This document shows positions 22,503 to 34,816 of a stretch of DNA of 64,000 bases, one piece after another. The position numbers and the translations under genes were made by a program. The first letter of the stretch is position 1. Each line of letters opens with the position of its first letter. Under the pieces are notes generated by a model, which saw only the letters and a program-made list of their open reading frames with translations, had not been told where the DNA came from and searched no databases. Source of the DNA: Nothopassalora personata (Eukaryota > Ascomycota > Dothideomycetes > Mycosphaerellales > Mycosphaerellaceae); the NCBI GenBank assembly GCA_033816765.1, contig CM066289.1, positions 124,001-188,000 of the forward strand, written 5' to 3'.

Positions 22503-23156
22503 CCTTAAACTAGGTCCCCTCTAAGACTATAAATATATCTAGTATAATTATAAGATTATATTCTTCTTCTATATAGATAAACTAGTTATGCTCTATTAGT
22601 ATAAGTGTGAAGCTTATACTACAAGTCTTAATTAGAGGCTACTTACTATATATAAGATATATAAGATATATAAGATATATAAGATATATAAGATATATAA
22701 GATATATAAGATATATAAGCTTAGTAATCTATCCTAGTCTCTAGGAAATAAGATAATAAGAGATAGGTAAAAGACATTATTATAGCTATCTTAAGAGTAC
22801 TCTATTAAGAATTTTACTACTAAATTTAGCATATCTACTAAAGTACGTAAAATGATAGTACTAGTAGGTTAATACATAGATTAGTAAGTACTAGAGAGTT
22901 ACGTACTAATAGTAGTATATATACTTATATACTAATAGCGTATTAGATCTCTTAACTTCGCGGCTATTTATACTCGTTCTACTATTACCTTCGTTTTATT
23001 AACACTTTTATAGCATCTAACTAAGCTAACTAAGATCTATCTTAAGCTTATAGATTGGTACCTACGTTACCTTTTAGAGCCTAAGAATCTATATCTTATA
23101 TATAGCGCTAGTAAATATAGTACTAGCCTATATAGCTTATCTAAGTACCTTAGTTA
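22503..23156 (+). pseudogene. Ty1/copia reverse transcriptase, second part (RIPed)
   Basis: Resumes the copia frame broken at 2,186. LKLGPL is followed by IIFFFYIDKLVMLY, matching the FFYVDD active-site strand of copia RT with the second Asp lost. Further on, RIRSLNFAAIYTRSTITF matches the R.GSL.Y...TRPDI.F block, and YLRYLLEPKNLYLIYSASK matches the stretch before RNase H. It also contains the 9-bp tandem repeat at 22,648-22,720. Cut at 23,156 by the 811-bp insert. Confidence 0.7.
22648..22720. repeat. 9-bp tandem repeat (ATATATAAG)n
   Basis: About eight near-perfect copies of a 9-bp AT-rich unit inside the copia RT relic. It probably expanded after RIP produced TpA-rich sequence. Confidence 0.85.
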
Positions 23157-23967
23157 TTATCTAAAGGAGAGCGTCTTCACGCGGAGAATAACCTAATTAC
23201 CTTTATTATAATAAAGAGAAACTAAGTCTCTCCCTCTTAAAAACTCCCGCTCGAAATAAATCTTAGAAAGCAACGCCTAATTTAAAGCCTAGAATATAAT
23301 AACGACCTTAAATACGATATAAAGAGGAAGAAAAGAGAAGAGAGGAGAGAAGATAGAACATACCTAGATATCTATTAACGGAGACCTTGAAACTATAAGT
23401 AAGGAGGAAGAATATAGTAGACTCTCTCCCTAGATAATACCGGCTGTTTAGAGAAACTTACTACGCTAGAGCAACTCGCTACGGTCCTATAAGAAACTAA
23501 AACCTAGTATACCGTTTAAGATAATTAAAGACTCTATAGAGAGGACGGGATATTAAAGATACTACCTCTCTTCCTCTTAATTTCTCTATTTTAGCATTTA
23601 TATAATAGGACTACCTAGCGTAGCGAAGATAAAGAAACGCGCGGTTACAATTCTAAAAACACAACTTAACCGACTAGTTAGTTAGTTAGTTATTCTTAGA
23701 AACGAGCATAAAACTTATCTCGCCCGGGGTAAGATAATAATTTATAATATAAGACTACTAGGTACTTAGCGCGCTACCGTAGTAATATATTCGACCTTAA
23801 TCTTAAAAATAGAGCTTTACTTAGGATACTTTAAAGAGATTTTACGTCTAGGCGTAACGGGGCTTTTCTTTTTCTATTCTTAAATTTAGTCGTAGACTAC
23901 GACTCGTATTATATAGTACTAGACTTATATAGTACGTAAATAGAACAATTAATTATTAATTAACAAT
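23157..23967. mobile_element. 811-bp insertion of unknown class in the copia relic
   Basis: Bounded by an 11-bp direct repeat TACCTTAGTTA (23,146-23,156 and 23,968-23,978). Deleting the segment with one repeat joins ...LSKYLS to ...YYKFFRALDASYK in the same codon phase, restoring the copia RT-RNase H junction. No terminal inverted repeat or coding frame is apparent. It contains a purine-rich stretch near 23,320-23,360. The length of the duplication points to a DNA transposon or MITE-like element rather than an LTR element, but the class is not established. Confidence 0.6.
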
Positions 23968-23978
23968 TACCTTAGTTA

Positions 23979-24440
23979 GTATTATAAATTCTTTAGAGCC
24001 TTAGATGCGTCCTATAAAGTAAATATAGATAGAACTAGCTTATCTAGATAGGTATTTATACTCTTTAGTAGACTAATAGACTATAAAGTAACTAAGTAAG
24101 TTACGGTTACTAAATTCTTAACTAAACTAGAGCTACTAGAACTCTTATAAGCGGTATCTAAGCTAATATAATAGGATTAGATATTTACTAAGGTTTACCT
24201 TTAGCTAAACTAGCGTACCTATCTATATTGTAATATTATATAGACTATCTAACTTATTAACTAGTATAGCTAGAAGCTTAATACAAAGCTCTACTATATT
24301 AATATCTACTACTACTACCTCTACTAAAGGGACTAGTAAGTAGATATTAGAATCTAGTATCTTATCTATACATAGGCTTACTAAGCTACTTATACTATAG
24401 AAGTATAAACGCTTTATATAGCTACTAAACATAGTTAAAG
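23979..24440 (+). pseudogene. Ty1/copia RNase H (RIPed)
   Basis: The frame reads LDASYKVNIDRTS, IDYKVTKQVTVTKFLTKLEL, then TKLYYINIYYYYLY and ATKHS. This is the copia RNase H signature (DASY..N.DRRS; I.WKS.KQ..V..SS.EAE; TKHIDI..H..R). His codons of the last block have turned into Tyr (CAY to TAY). It completes the copia relic. Downstream bases 24,441-25,319 hold no recognisable gene or LTR. Confidence 0.75.
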
Positions 24441-25319
24441 AGAGCGTAGATCCACGTGTCTTACTATAGCTATCTGCTAATAAGGTATATACTAGGACTA
24501 TCTATACTACCTATAGTAATAGCCTAATAGACGCCTAGGGACTAACGTAGTAATCTATACTAAGTTAGACACGTACTAAGGTACTAGTAGCTACTATCCT
24601 AAAGTACTATTTCCTTCTACTTCTTAATAATGATCTTATTATGCTCTTTACTACTAATATAAGTAGCTTATTACTAAAATATTACTAAATTAGTAACCTA
24701 TAATAAAGCTCTTAATAGAGCCTAAATAGAGATATAGTAAAAGGACCTAATGTTACTATAAAAGGTAATAGGAGGTATAGCCTAGAGAATTATACCGTTA
24801 TATATAAATTAGCTTATTTACCTAAGTAGGTATAAGAGCTAAGACGCTATATTATAATCTAGTATAATTAGGCTATTTATTAGGCTTAAATTTTAAGATC
24901 TATCTACGTAACTAGATTAGTGATTTACTTACACCTATTGTTTTAAAGTATATATAGTCTTAGATAGATAGATGTAGTATTTAGTCTACTTCTAAACCGG
25001 TCCTTCAACTAATTAATCTATAAGCCTAAGTAAGTTAATAATTTAACTAACTAATTACCTTACTACTAATACCTACAACGTATTATGTTTTAGGCAGTAG
25101 TACGTGTTATAATTGTACTTACGTAGTTATATTATAATAGTAGTCTATTAGTATACGTATAGAAGTATAGTTTATATAGTAACATATATACTCTATTTAC
25201 TACCGTATAGCCTTAATAGTATACTTAGAGAGAATCTAATATAGTTATCTTTTTTATCGCTATTAGCGACGTTATCATCGGTATTGGAGTACTCGTCTAA
25301 TTATTCTTCGGACTCTATG
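24441..25319. other. AT-rich RIPed tail, nothing recognised
   Basis: Continues the composition of the copia relic up to B3. It may include the copia 3' end, but no LTR or polypurine tract could be identified. Confidence 0.4.
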
Positions 25320-25481
25320 TGTTACGGGTAAACGACGTATACACTAAAGTTCTATAAAGTTTATAATAAGTTCGATATAGAAGAAAGGGGAAGTTACACG
25401 CTGTCTAAAGAAAAGGTGTCGGAAAGCAATCCGAACGCATAGGCGTAGCCTATGCTAAGAAACAGGGGCCCGCCCCTTACA
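25320..25481 (-). repeat. LTR of B3 (element 3' LTR)
   Basis: 162 bp, TGTTACGGG...CCCCTTACA, followed by the C-rich complement of the polypurine tract. Confidence 0.9.
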
Positions 25482-26649
25482 CTACCCCCCCCTTCTACCT
25501 TCGCCGCCTCTAGCCCTAGCTCCGCCCTATAGATACCGGCCGCGTGCGTATTTACGCCGGTGCTCCCTATTGTCCTACCTAGAGCCTATTGTCCTAGCTG
25601 TTTTTATTAGGCTCGTAATAGGAAGTGCCCGAGCTACTCTTCCTTATTGTCTAGCCCCGCCGACGTTGAGGCTAAGTATTGTTGCCTAGGTAAGTGTAAG
25701 GTTTGCTATTGTCTAATAAGTAACAATAGCTATTATTACATATAAACAATAGGAACCTAGAATATATCTTTAGGTTCTCGTTCTCTTTTTCTTTCTCTCT
25801 TTTCCTTATTACCTACCGTAAGCGTAAGTCGCCCCTCCCCCTCCCCTTAGCTAAGCTTCTTTAGCCTTAGGGGTATACGGTTACGTATCTTATGCCTATC
25901 GCTTAGGGAGTCGACGTTTTCCCTACGGGTTCCGATAGATACTAATAGTATGCCGTAAATAGAAACTACTACTACTATATCTCCTATTAATACTATTAAG
26001 TAAGTCCGAATAAATTCCTATGGAGACCGACGTATCCTAACGGGAACGCAGTACAAAATAGCCTAACGCCGCATCTACTACGTCCCCTACGCCTCTACTA
26101 GCGTAGACTACGTCTCCTAGTATATAAGTACCGGTCCTCGTCCTATTCTTATCGGGGTCCGCTAATTATCGTTAGGGCGCAACCGCGCGCGCCTACTAGA
26201 CTTATAACACTAATCGTACGTATTGCGAGGACATGTATATACCGTACGGACCGCGAAGGAAAATTATCGCTAACCGCGCGTTTTAGGCCGGAGCTCGCCT
26301 ACTCCGCCTATACTAAGTAGACCCGCGCTACTAACTAGAACCGCGCGTAAGTATCCTCCCCGGCGGCCTCCGCGGCTTTTCTATAGGCTTACGGTCTCTT
26401 AGCGACGACGCTCGTACTAAGCTCCGCGCCGTCCTTAAAGCCTAGAAGGCTTTAAAGCCTCTCTAGCGTACTAGCGTGCTCTCCCGGTAAGTTTCCCCGG
26501 CCCCCGCCTCTTTATACGCGCTTACCGATCCCTTTAGTACGGTCGCCGCTAAGGTTATAGGCACTGTAGCTAATGCCTAGCTTACCTTTAGGTAGACGTA
26601 TATACTACGGGCCCCGTTATAAAACTATCGCTAACCGACTCTTTAGTCC

Positions 26650-29600
26650 CGGGGGCGCCCTACGTAACCTATGCCTTCTTACTTCTCTCTATCTCCTAAA
26701 AAGACTCCCTAACCTAAAAGAAACGCCTACCCTTTCCTAAACGCCTATGTCTACGCTAAATCCCTAGTAATCCTTACCTTTTCGCCGTTTCCCCCTTCTT
26801 TTCGTATCCTATGCCTCCTTCGGTCCGTTATACGTTATTAGGTTACTATATTTCCTCTCGAAGTTATCCGCGGCTACTATGTCCGCGAGATACCCTAATA
26901 GTTCCTATGTAGGCTTATAGTATCCGGTCTATTTTACTAGGACTTCGCGCACTCGGCCTCTACCTCTAACCTTAGTTCTAGCGTAAAGGATCTCTTCTAC
27001 CTACTACTCTTCGTAAGACTTAATTATAATGGGGTCGGGCTATTTATTATCGATCTCCTATCTAGGCAAGGGGTCTTAGCTTATAGGTAGTAGTAAGTTA
27101 GGATAGAAGACCGGGTAGATCCCGTCGGGGATCCTATATAAGCGTATAGACAACGGCGAGATTACTTCTACTACCGTATACTTCGCGTGTCTATAGTCGA
27201 GGCTCTTCTTTAGTCGTGTAGTAACATAGTTACGTAGATCTAGCTAAACTTTATTACCTATACGATAGATTAGTACGGGCTTCCTATCCCGGTTAGCGTA
27301 GTCCTCCTGTTTTTAGGCGGCTTCCGCTATACTCGCCTAATATAGGTCCGTGATCTTTTATATCCTTTCTACGAATAGCGTTACCCGTTACGTAGCGTCT
27401 AACTAAGAAGTCTCTAGATCCGGTTATAACTAAACGGGTAATAGTACCTCGTATCGGTATACCGCGAAGAAGGGGCTTATTCCTAGCCTAGCGTAATACC
27501 GCGCGTTTAGAGCAAGTTGTGCCGTAGGGAGCTAGCGTTTCTAGTCGGACTACTTATAGTTAATGTAGTTACGAAGGTAAGCCTAGACTTCCTAGTTTAA
27601 TCGTTCCGGGCCTCCGTCGGTTTATAGGTAGTAAGCGGAGCTAAGCCTCTATTTTACACCGGTTAAACGATAGAAGGTCCTCTAGAAGATACTCGTCTAG
27701 TTAGTACCCCGGTTACTCGTAATAGCTTAAGGTAGGCTATAGTATCTTACCTAGTAGTCTAAGAACCTTTCGGCGTAGTCCTCGGCCTTTATAGTAGACA
27801 TCGCTTCTAAAACGACGGTCTTACTTAGTCGATCCTTAATTACCTAGAGGTAAGTGTTCCCTTACGACTCGGGCATGTCCGTTATGAAATCTATCGAGAT
27901 CTCCTAGAAGAATCGGTCGGGGACCGGTAAGGGTTATAGGAGGCCGTGTTTTTATTCCCTCTACACCTTATTCCTACCGTAGTAGTTATAGTTCCTTAAG
28001 AACTGCCTTACGTGCTTAGACTATAGGGGCTAGTAGAAGTTGCGACTTAGTATCGATGCTATAGAGTCCCGGCTAGGGTGGCCGTATACCGGTGAATCGT
28101 GTACGGATTAGATTAGCTTAGTTCGAAGGGTGTCGTTCTATAGGATCGCTATATCCGCCTCCTTATAGTCGGACTCCGTAGAACTAGGAGCTCTAGGCAC
28201 CTAAATCCTACCGCGGTAGTAAAGATACCCGTTACGGTCGATGCTATAGTTACCTACTTATACCTTAAGTTTTACCTTACTAGGAAGTAAACGCGCTCCT
28301 ACCTTAATCGCGCGGTGTACCGCTTAGAACGTACTATCCTTCTCGATAGTTTTTTCCTAGAGGTCGTTTAGCTCTTCGTCTTAGAAGGGTCCTAGTAGTG
28401 CGCCGTGTAAATCCGCCTCTTCTACGGCGGATAGTCCTTCGAACTACGTAGCTAAGATTCGTACTAACGAAACCTTTATAGTAGAGCTAGCGTCTACTAC
28501 TACCTCGCTTCCCCCCTTTAAGCCCGGCTAATCCCTTACGATGTCCGGTTTAAGAAACCTACGATACCGTAATAACTTGTCGTCCTACCTAAGCGTGTCC
28601 TACTCCCTTCGAGAAAGGGCGTCCGGTATAATCGCCTCGGTGCCCGGCCTATATACTAGTGAAAACTAGAATTTCGTAACTTCCTTAACCTACCGGATCT
28701 ACCGTTCGGAAAGCTGTGTCTTCGTTATAAAGTATTCTAGGTTCTTATAGTCCGTCTAGATTATAAAGGGCCTATATGTTTTTAACTCGGGAGCCTATTC
28801 CTTAAGATAAGACACTACCGCGAGTATCTCCTTATCGTAAATGTCGTAGTTAATCTTAGCCTTATTAAGCTTCTTCGAGTAGAATCCTACTAGTTTCACG
28901 ACTCCGTCCTTTTCTTATAGGAGGGCGCCTCTAAGCGTAAAGCCGCTATAGTCCGTCTCTAAACAGGTAGGGAGCTCCGGGTTCTAGTAGGCTAAAACTA
29001 GTACTTTGTAGTACTTATCCTTTAGGGCCTTAAACGCATTAGCCTAATAATCTCCCTAGGAAAATACCTTGCTCTTACCGGTTAGCGACGTTAAGGGCTC
29101 GGCGAGCTTTAAATAGTTTAGAATAAATAACCGGTAGTAGTTCGCGAAGCCTAAGAAACGCCGTACTTCCTTCTAGGTAACTAGTGCCTTCTAGTCCTTT
29201 ACTGCTACTACCTTCTCGGGGTCGGGTCCTACTCCTCTCCCGTCGGCATGTATAATAAACCTAAGGTACTTAACCTTCTTCTATACGAACTTATACTTCC
29301 CTAGATCTAGGAATAGGCCTCCGTCCTAAAGCTTCTAGAGCACGATACGAACCTTCTAGAAATGGTCCTCTTTTGTTCCGTCGGAGTAAATAACGACGTC
29401 GTTAGTGTAGGCCGAGGTAAAGTCGTCTAGGTAGTCCCGTAATAAACTATTAATGTACCGCTAGAATGTTATAGGAACCCCGGATAAACCGAACGGACAT
29501 ACTAGCCACTCCTATAGACCGAATCTAGTTCGAAAAGCCGTCTTATACTCTTCGCCTCGAGCTATCCGGAGGTAATAGAATACGGTAATAACGTTAACCT

Positions 29601-31771
29601 TCGTAATCTATCTAGCGCCCGTTAGGTTCCGAATAGTTTCTAGGATTAATAGTAGCGGATAACGGTCCTACTTAGTAATCGAGTTTAATGCTCTATAATC
29701 GTAGTAGAACCTAAGTCCTCCCCCGGGCTTCTTTACGAACAAGACGGGAGCCGCCGCTTCTAAGGTAGAAGGGCGAATATAACCCTTACGCTATAGTTCC
29801 GTTAGTAACTTCCGGAGGATAAGTAGCTCGTCTTTAGATATGCTATAGAGCGGTCCCTAGGGTAATAGTTCCGGGCTTCCGTTAGCTTTCGTCCGTATCT
29901 CGATCTTATAGTTAAGGTCGCTATAGTATAGAGCTAGTTTATTAGCTTCCCTAGTAGAAGATAGCGGCAACATATCCTAAAGTTCTAGAGGTAAGCCCTT
30001 CTTAAGTTCCTCTCGCGTAGGCGGCTCCTTCTTACTAGGGGCTTTCTTAATATCTTCTACGGTTACCGCGGCAATTGTAGCGAAACGCTTACCTAACTCG
30101 TGTTCTTCGTAGTTACGCCCTTCGGGTACCTATTTCTTTACTAAGCTATAGTAGTACCGGCGCTTTTTAGGCGTAGTCCGGATCTAATTATGCGCCTTCT
30201 ACGGGTTCCCTAGGATTATAGGAAAGTCTAGATTAGGTACGACGTAAGCATAAACTACCTAGTAGATCCCGGCAGTTTCTATACGGAAGGCGACTACTCC
30301 TTCGATCGAGTTCCGCATCGCCTTCGTAAACCCTATAGCCTTGCGGCTCTCGTTACTAATATACGTAAGACCGAGGCCTTTCGCTAGGTCTCCGTTTATT
30401 ATAACGTAGTATATATATCCTTTATCGATAAGGGTAAACGTTCCGTAACTTTCGTTTAGGAGTACGTCGGTATATACAAGATTCCTATTTATAGAACTCT
30501 TAACTACGTTCTACCCCTTAACTAGTGCTTCTTTATCTCCTAGTTCTAGCTTTCGACTAGGAGCTAGTCTTTTCCTATCTCTTCGGGATCTAACTTAAAC
30601 CCGTCGTCCTCTAGGATCGGCGCGACCGAGGCCGCGTTAATCCTAGTAGGATTAACTACTACGGCGTACGGGCAATCCTTTACTCGATGTCCGCTCGCTC
30701 TATAGTGGAAGTAGAGCTATTCTTAGCGCCTACGATCTCTCTTAGCGGTATCTACCTATTTTACTGTCTACCTCCCTTTATCCTCCTTCCGATCTCTACG
30801 ACTTCTAGAGCGGCCTCCGCTTATCCAGGTTAGTGCTATAACGGTGTTACTATCGGTATTAACCTAGCTACTAGCCGTTCTCGTAAAAGAACGGGTAGTA
30901 ACTATAGCGGGTATACTAGAGTCCTTATTATTGTCCTTCTACCTCTTATAGGCTATTTTAAACTAGTCCGTGTCCTCGAGGTTAGTTATAATCCGTTCGA
31001 CCTTACCCGTAAACTCGTAGTAGTCCTCCTTTCTCGGTATAGCCGCCGTATATATCCTAACGGGGTTCGAGAAGGTGTTACGTAAGTAATTAATCTTCGC
31101 GTCGTTACTCTAGTTCTCTCCGCCGGCGCTTAGTAGGAGTCCGTCGAATTTTATCTAGTAATCGTACTAAGGTTAACCGTTCGTATGTTTAATCTTAGTA
31201 AGCTACTCTAGAGCCTTAGCGCGCTCGTTACTATTACCGAAGACTTTCTTAAGTTACGTAAAGAAAGTAACGGGGTCCTTCCTAAGTTCGCCGTCTCCCT
31301 TATCCTAGAAGTACCGTATCCTAGTACGCTCTCTCGCTAGTAAGGTGTCGTTAATCGCATCCTAGTAATACTCCTTAGAGAGCGTCGGTTTTAGGGCGGA
31401 TCGCACCCTAAAAGAGCTCTTTAACCTTAAGAAGTAATTGCGGAACGTCTCTACCTTACCGTCCTAGGAAGGTAGGTTCTAACCTCTTAGACCCGACGGT
31501 TCTTCTCCGGTACGCGGCGAGGGCGCGGCGGCGTTTAGCGTCTATAGTAACTGTCTTATTAGGTTACTAGTAGTCGTCTTATTATAAACTAGTAGCGAGA
31601 CTACAAGTGTTAACTAACGTCGAGCGTCTTCCGATTCTTTTAAAGCGGCGCGCGTTACAATTAACTCGGCTTGCATCTCTTCCTATTGCTAGTATAGTTA
31701 CTAAAGCATAAGTTAGAAGTTTTTATTCGGGGTACTAGTCCTAGGGTTCTTGCTACCCGGCGACGTTATTA
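26650..31771 (-). pseudogene. gag-pol of B3 (RIPed)
   Basis: The gag start codon is itself mutated (ATA at 31,769-31,771 where B2 has ATG). The zinc knuckle at 30,672-30,713 reads YFHYRASGHRVKDC, with two Cys lost. Protease region near 30,450-30,210 (TLIDKG ... ILGNP). RT about 29,920-29,250 with AFRTRFGL, CPFGLSGVP and YTNDVVIYSDG in place of YADD. RNase H about 29,110-28,560. Integrase about 28,300-27,500 with SIDFITDMP and AYYPQTDGGPERLN. Chromodomain about 27,030-26,860 (VREVLVK-stop-TGYYKP). All core functions of a chromovirus are recognisable but none is intact. Confidence 0.8.
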
Positions 31772-31827
31772 CGTATCCCGTCTCTTTAATAGTAGGTACC
31801 TAGCTAATTTAAATAGATCGAACTTAA

Positions 31828-31989
31828 TGTTACGGGTAAACAACGTATATACTAAAGTTCTATAAAGTTTGTAATAAGTTTAATATAGAAGAAAGGGGAA
31901 GTTATACGCTATCCGAAGAAAAGGTGTCGGAAAGCAATCCGAACGTATAGGCGTAGCCTATGCTAAGAAACAGGGGCCCGCCCCTTACA
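31828..31989 (-). repeat. LTR of B3 (element 5' LTR)
   Basis: 162 bp, same termini as the left copy, followed by CTATA target duplication. Confidence 0.9.
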
Positions 31990-31994
31990 CTATA

Positions 31995-32769
31995 TCTTTA
32001 AAGGTATTTAATAAGGACTAGTGTCCCGCGGATAGTAATTATAGCTAATCCTAACGTAGATAAAGTTAGTCCCTATAGCGAGTCTAAGTTTCCTAAGGTA
32101 ACTAGAAAGACCTAAGCTACGTATATGTACCTTACATTATGTAACTAGGGTAGCTAAGCTATACGTTATTAGGTTCCTAGAGCCCTTAGAGTAACGTCGA
32201 CTCCTCGTTATAGCTAGTAATCTAGTAGAATTTCCTACGCTACGACATGTTTACTATATATATTGTACGAAGCCCGAGCCTAATGTCTCTCCGTAAACCT
32301 AACTATACTAAGGAACCTTACGTAAGGGAGCGGTAGCGGTATCTAAATGGATCGCTCTTAGCCGCAACCCTATAAGTAGGCTACATATAGTAGTAGCCCC
32401 TAGTATTAGTAGTAGTAAGAGTAAAGAGTAAATAGTAAGAGTAATAGTAAATAGTAATTACTATAATCTCTAAAGGTCTAGAGTAATAGTAATTACTATA
32501 GTAGTAGAGTAGTAGTAATAGTAAGAGAATAGTAAGAGTAATAGTAAATAGTAATTACTATAATCTCTAAAGGTCTAGAGTAATAGTAATTACTATAGTA
32601 GTAGAGTAATAGTAATAGTAAGAGAATAGTAAGAGTAATAGTAAATAGTAATTACTATATAGTAAGTAGTATTACTACTACTAGTATAATAGGTACTTAA
32701 GTAAGCTATTAAACTACGCTACTTAGAGTAGACTCTAGAAGATAGCTATAGTAGGATATAGAATACTAG
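31995..32769. repeat. RIPed spacer ending in TAGTAA-type simple repeats
   Basis: No gene seen in 31,995-32,390. From about 32,400 to 32,690 there are imperfect TAGTAA/GTAATAG runs arranged in direct repeats of roughly 85-95 bp, each with a CTCTAAAGGTCTAGAG block. Similar runs reappear at 33,200-33,385. Confidence 0.6.
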
Positions 32770-33146
32770 TATTGACGACTAATGGGTTGTGTTGACCTTG
32801 GGTTTGGGTTTGGGAAGGGGTCCCTTGGGTCCAACTTGCCCAAATTCATTTAGGTTTGATTGGACATTTGGGCAAGCCAGCAGGACCTGGTATGGCCATT
32901 GAGATATATACTGCGCAGTTGAGTATTGTAAGCGTAGCATCAAGGCAACAATTCAATTCATACCTCTCGAGTAGAGGGTATAGGGGTTTAGGGTCCGCCA
33001 ATCCTCTTGTTTTATCTGGCTACTGCGCTGCTCGTCACGTGACCTGATTTCCCGGTCCCAGGACCGGCAAATACCCCTGCTTACGCAAGCACCGCTCCAT
33101 ACCACCACAACTCGGACAGGCCTACATAGGGTGGTTGGTAGACATT
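32770..33146 (+). repeat. Un-RIPed solo LTR of the element E family
   Basis: 377 bp matching the two LTRs of E (49,934-50,302 and 61,373-61,740) but keeping CpA and TpG where those have TpA. Flanked by ACTAG on both sides (32,765-32,769 and 33,147-33,151), as expected for a solo LTR left by recombination. It contains the CCGGTCCC palindrome. The 63-codon open frame inside (32,856-33,047) is not regarded as a gene. Exact termini are uncertain by a few bases because they do not read TG...CA. Confidence 0.75.
33047..33072. promoter_or_regulatory. LTR palindrome of the E family (solo LTR copy)
   Basis: ATTTCCCGGTCCC then AGGACCGGCAAAT: an almost perfect 26-bp palindrome, shared with four copies in element E. 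Confidence 0.6.
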
Positions 33147-33199
33147 ACTAGTTAATAGTCTAATAGTAATATTAAATATATATATAATCCCTAGAGAAC

Positions 33200-33385
33200 C
33201 TAACTCTTATTACGTAAGCCTATATCTAAGTATTACTATTACTATAGTAAATAGTAATTACTATTATAGTAAAGTAGTAATAGTAAATAGTAATAGTAAG
33301 ACTTTCCCTAAGGCTATAGTAATAGGTATTACTATAGTAAATATTAATTACTATTAGTAAGTAGTAATTACTATAACTCTTACTA
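33200..33385. repeat. AT-rich simple repeats to the right of the solo LTR
   Basis: Runs of AGTAATAGTAAATAGTAATTACTAT type, matching those left of the solo LTR, so the LTR sits within one simple-repeat tract. Confidence 0.6.
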
Positions 33386-33389
33386 TTAC

Positions 33390-34330
33390 TCCTTTTTTAA
33401 CAACACTGGCAGCCCGTCCTCAGGACGGCATTTCCTCGGACGCTGGATCGACGCACACCATCATGCACCTCAAACCCGGCACCAGACCCACATTGCTTAC
33501 CCCTACGTCTGTCATTTTGGAACCGAAAAATGCGTAGGCTCATTAGGGAACTATGCAGTGCTGCCCGTAGGCCGTACATAAGCCGCGAGCGACGCGCTAC
33601 AGCAAACGATCCAGCAATATAATAAGGAGGACCTACAGACCGAAACCGCGTTACCGCTACGAGAGGTTCGGTGGTTTCGGAGCTGCTACTCGCAAAGCGC
33701 ATTCGGATTCTCGAGTGAATGGGCCTTTACCCTATACGGCGCGAGGTTGTCTCCAGTCGAAGGCCTGGTTGTGCGAGGGGAGTACTGTAGAAGATCCGGA
33801 TCGGTTGGCTAAGCAAGCATCTCGCGTGGCATCGCGACGGGGCGGCGTTGACGAGCATGTGATCGCTTACGAAAGAAACTAAGAGCAATATTGTTACACT
33901 GCAGGCAGGCGAAAGATACAGTGGAACTGAGATGGCATCATAGACATTCCTACGGACTTCTGTACTACAGTATGTACATCTTCTCCACCCTACCTCGGCC
34001 GCTGAAACACCACCGCTGCCTGAAACAACTCGATCTAAGGAGTACGTACTTGGCGCTACAGTGCAGTATTGGCAGCCGAGCATCTCCAAAACTTGTACTG
34101 TACTGTACTGTACTACTGTACTACCTGTATACGGACATGTCTGCATCAAACTATCGTCACAATGCACCTTGTACCTCCCGAACGCCTACCGACATTGCGC
34201 CATGCCATGTAGTAGCACAGCGCGCGGTTTAGGAACGAGATGGTGCTAGTCGGTGTGCCGCCTAGATGAGGCCACGAAGTGTAGAATTGCTGTTCCTACG
34301 TAGACACCTATCGTACTACGAATTATAAGG
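33390..34330. other. Un-RIPed segment without a confident gene
   Basis: Normal composition with CpA/TpG present, between RIPed blocks. An ATG-initiated minus-strand ORF of 101 codons runs from 33,702 to 33,397 (starting MRFASSSSETTEPL, ending RTGCQCC); longer frames on either strand at 33,727-34,232 lack ATG starts. A short (GTACT)n run lies at 34,093-34,120. No family was recognised and coding status is doubtful. It could be unique DNA preserved between repeats. Confidence 0.4.
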
Positions 34331-34457
34331 TAGCGTAGCTTATATTAGCCCCTCTTCTTTTTTGTTAAAAGTTTCTCTCTAAACCTTAATTTTTATTATA
34401 TAGACGGCTAGAGTTATATATACTAGGGCCGTCCCTAAATTTTAGTAATCGTAGGGC
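34330..34457. repeat. First unit of a roughly 130-bp tandem repeat, split by element F
   Basis: Shares ATATAGACGGCTAGA and TAGTAATCGTAGGGC-type blocks with units at 36,898-37,230. F inserted within the first unit (AGGGC duplication). Confidence 0.55.
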
Positions 34458-34798
34458 TGTTAGGAACCGCTGTACGTTATCCCAACCGGGCTTAGATCTT
34501 TATAGAGATGTCTCGAACGTTGAGAAGGTAGTAGTCCTAAACAGTATATAGTGTATACTTAAAATAAGTTAAGCACGAGGCTCCTATCTACTCGTGAAGA
34601 AGCGTCGTCTATATAGTGCTATGTCTTGGCGTAACTAATTAGTCGGATTAGTTAATCTATCCTACTCTCTCTACTCTATTATAGAGCACGCAGATTAGAG
34701 AGAGCACTCTACATATCGGATTCTTCCGCTAGTGTGTAGGCATCAATTAGTTAGGCATCGATTAGTTAGCTAGAGCTTCTCCGGATCAATCCGTAACA
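34458..34798 (-). repeat. LTR of F (element 3' LTR)
   Basis: 341 bp; followed by CTATCCCCCC, the complement of the polypurine tract. Confidence 0.9.
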
Positions 34799-34816
34799 CT
34801 ATCCCCCCTTTAGCCT

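Larger units (their letters stand above)
25320..31989 (-). mobile_element. Chromovirus B3, complete
   Basis: 6.67-kb Ty3/Gypsy element on the minus strand with 162-bp LTRs. It is flanked by CTATG (25,315-25,319) and CTATA (31,990-31,994), a 5-bp duplication with one RIP-type change. Nearly collinear with B2, but it lacks about 180 bp present there (B2 about 15,330-15,510), with ACCT at both deletion edges. Confidence 0.9.

Noticed and set aside
22648..22720. CRISPR-like array
   Set aside because: Pure 9-bp tandem repeat without spacers, in a eukaryotic-type genome.
32856..33047. 63-codon frame in the solo LTR
   Set aside because: Inside an LTR and destroyed in both related LTRs; no independent coding evidence.
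33727..34232. Overlapping 113- and 146-codon frames on both strands
   Set aside because: Neither begins with ATG; no introns or motifs; the two frames contradict each other.
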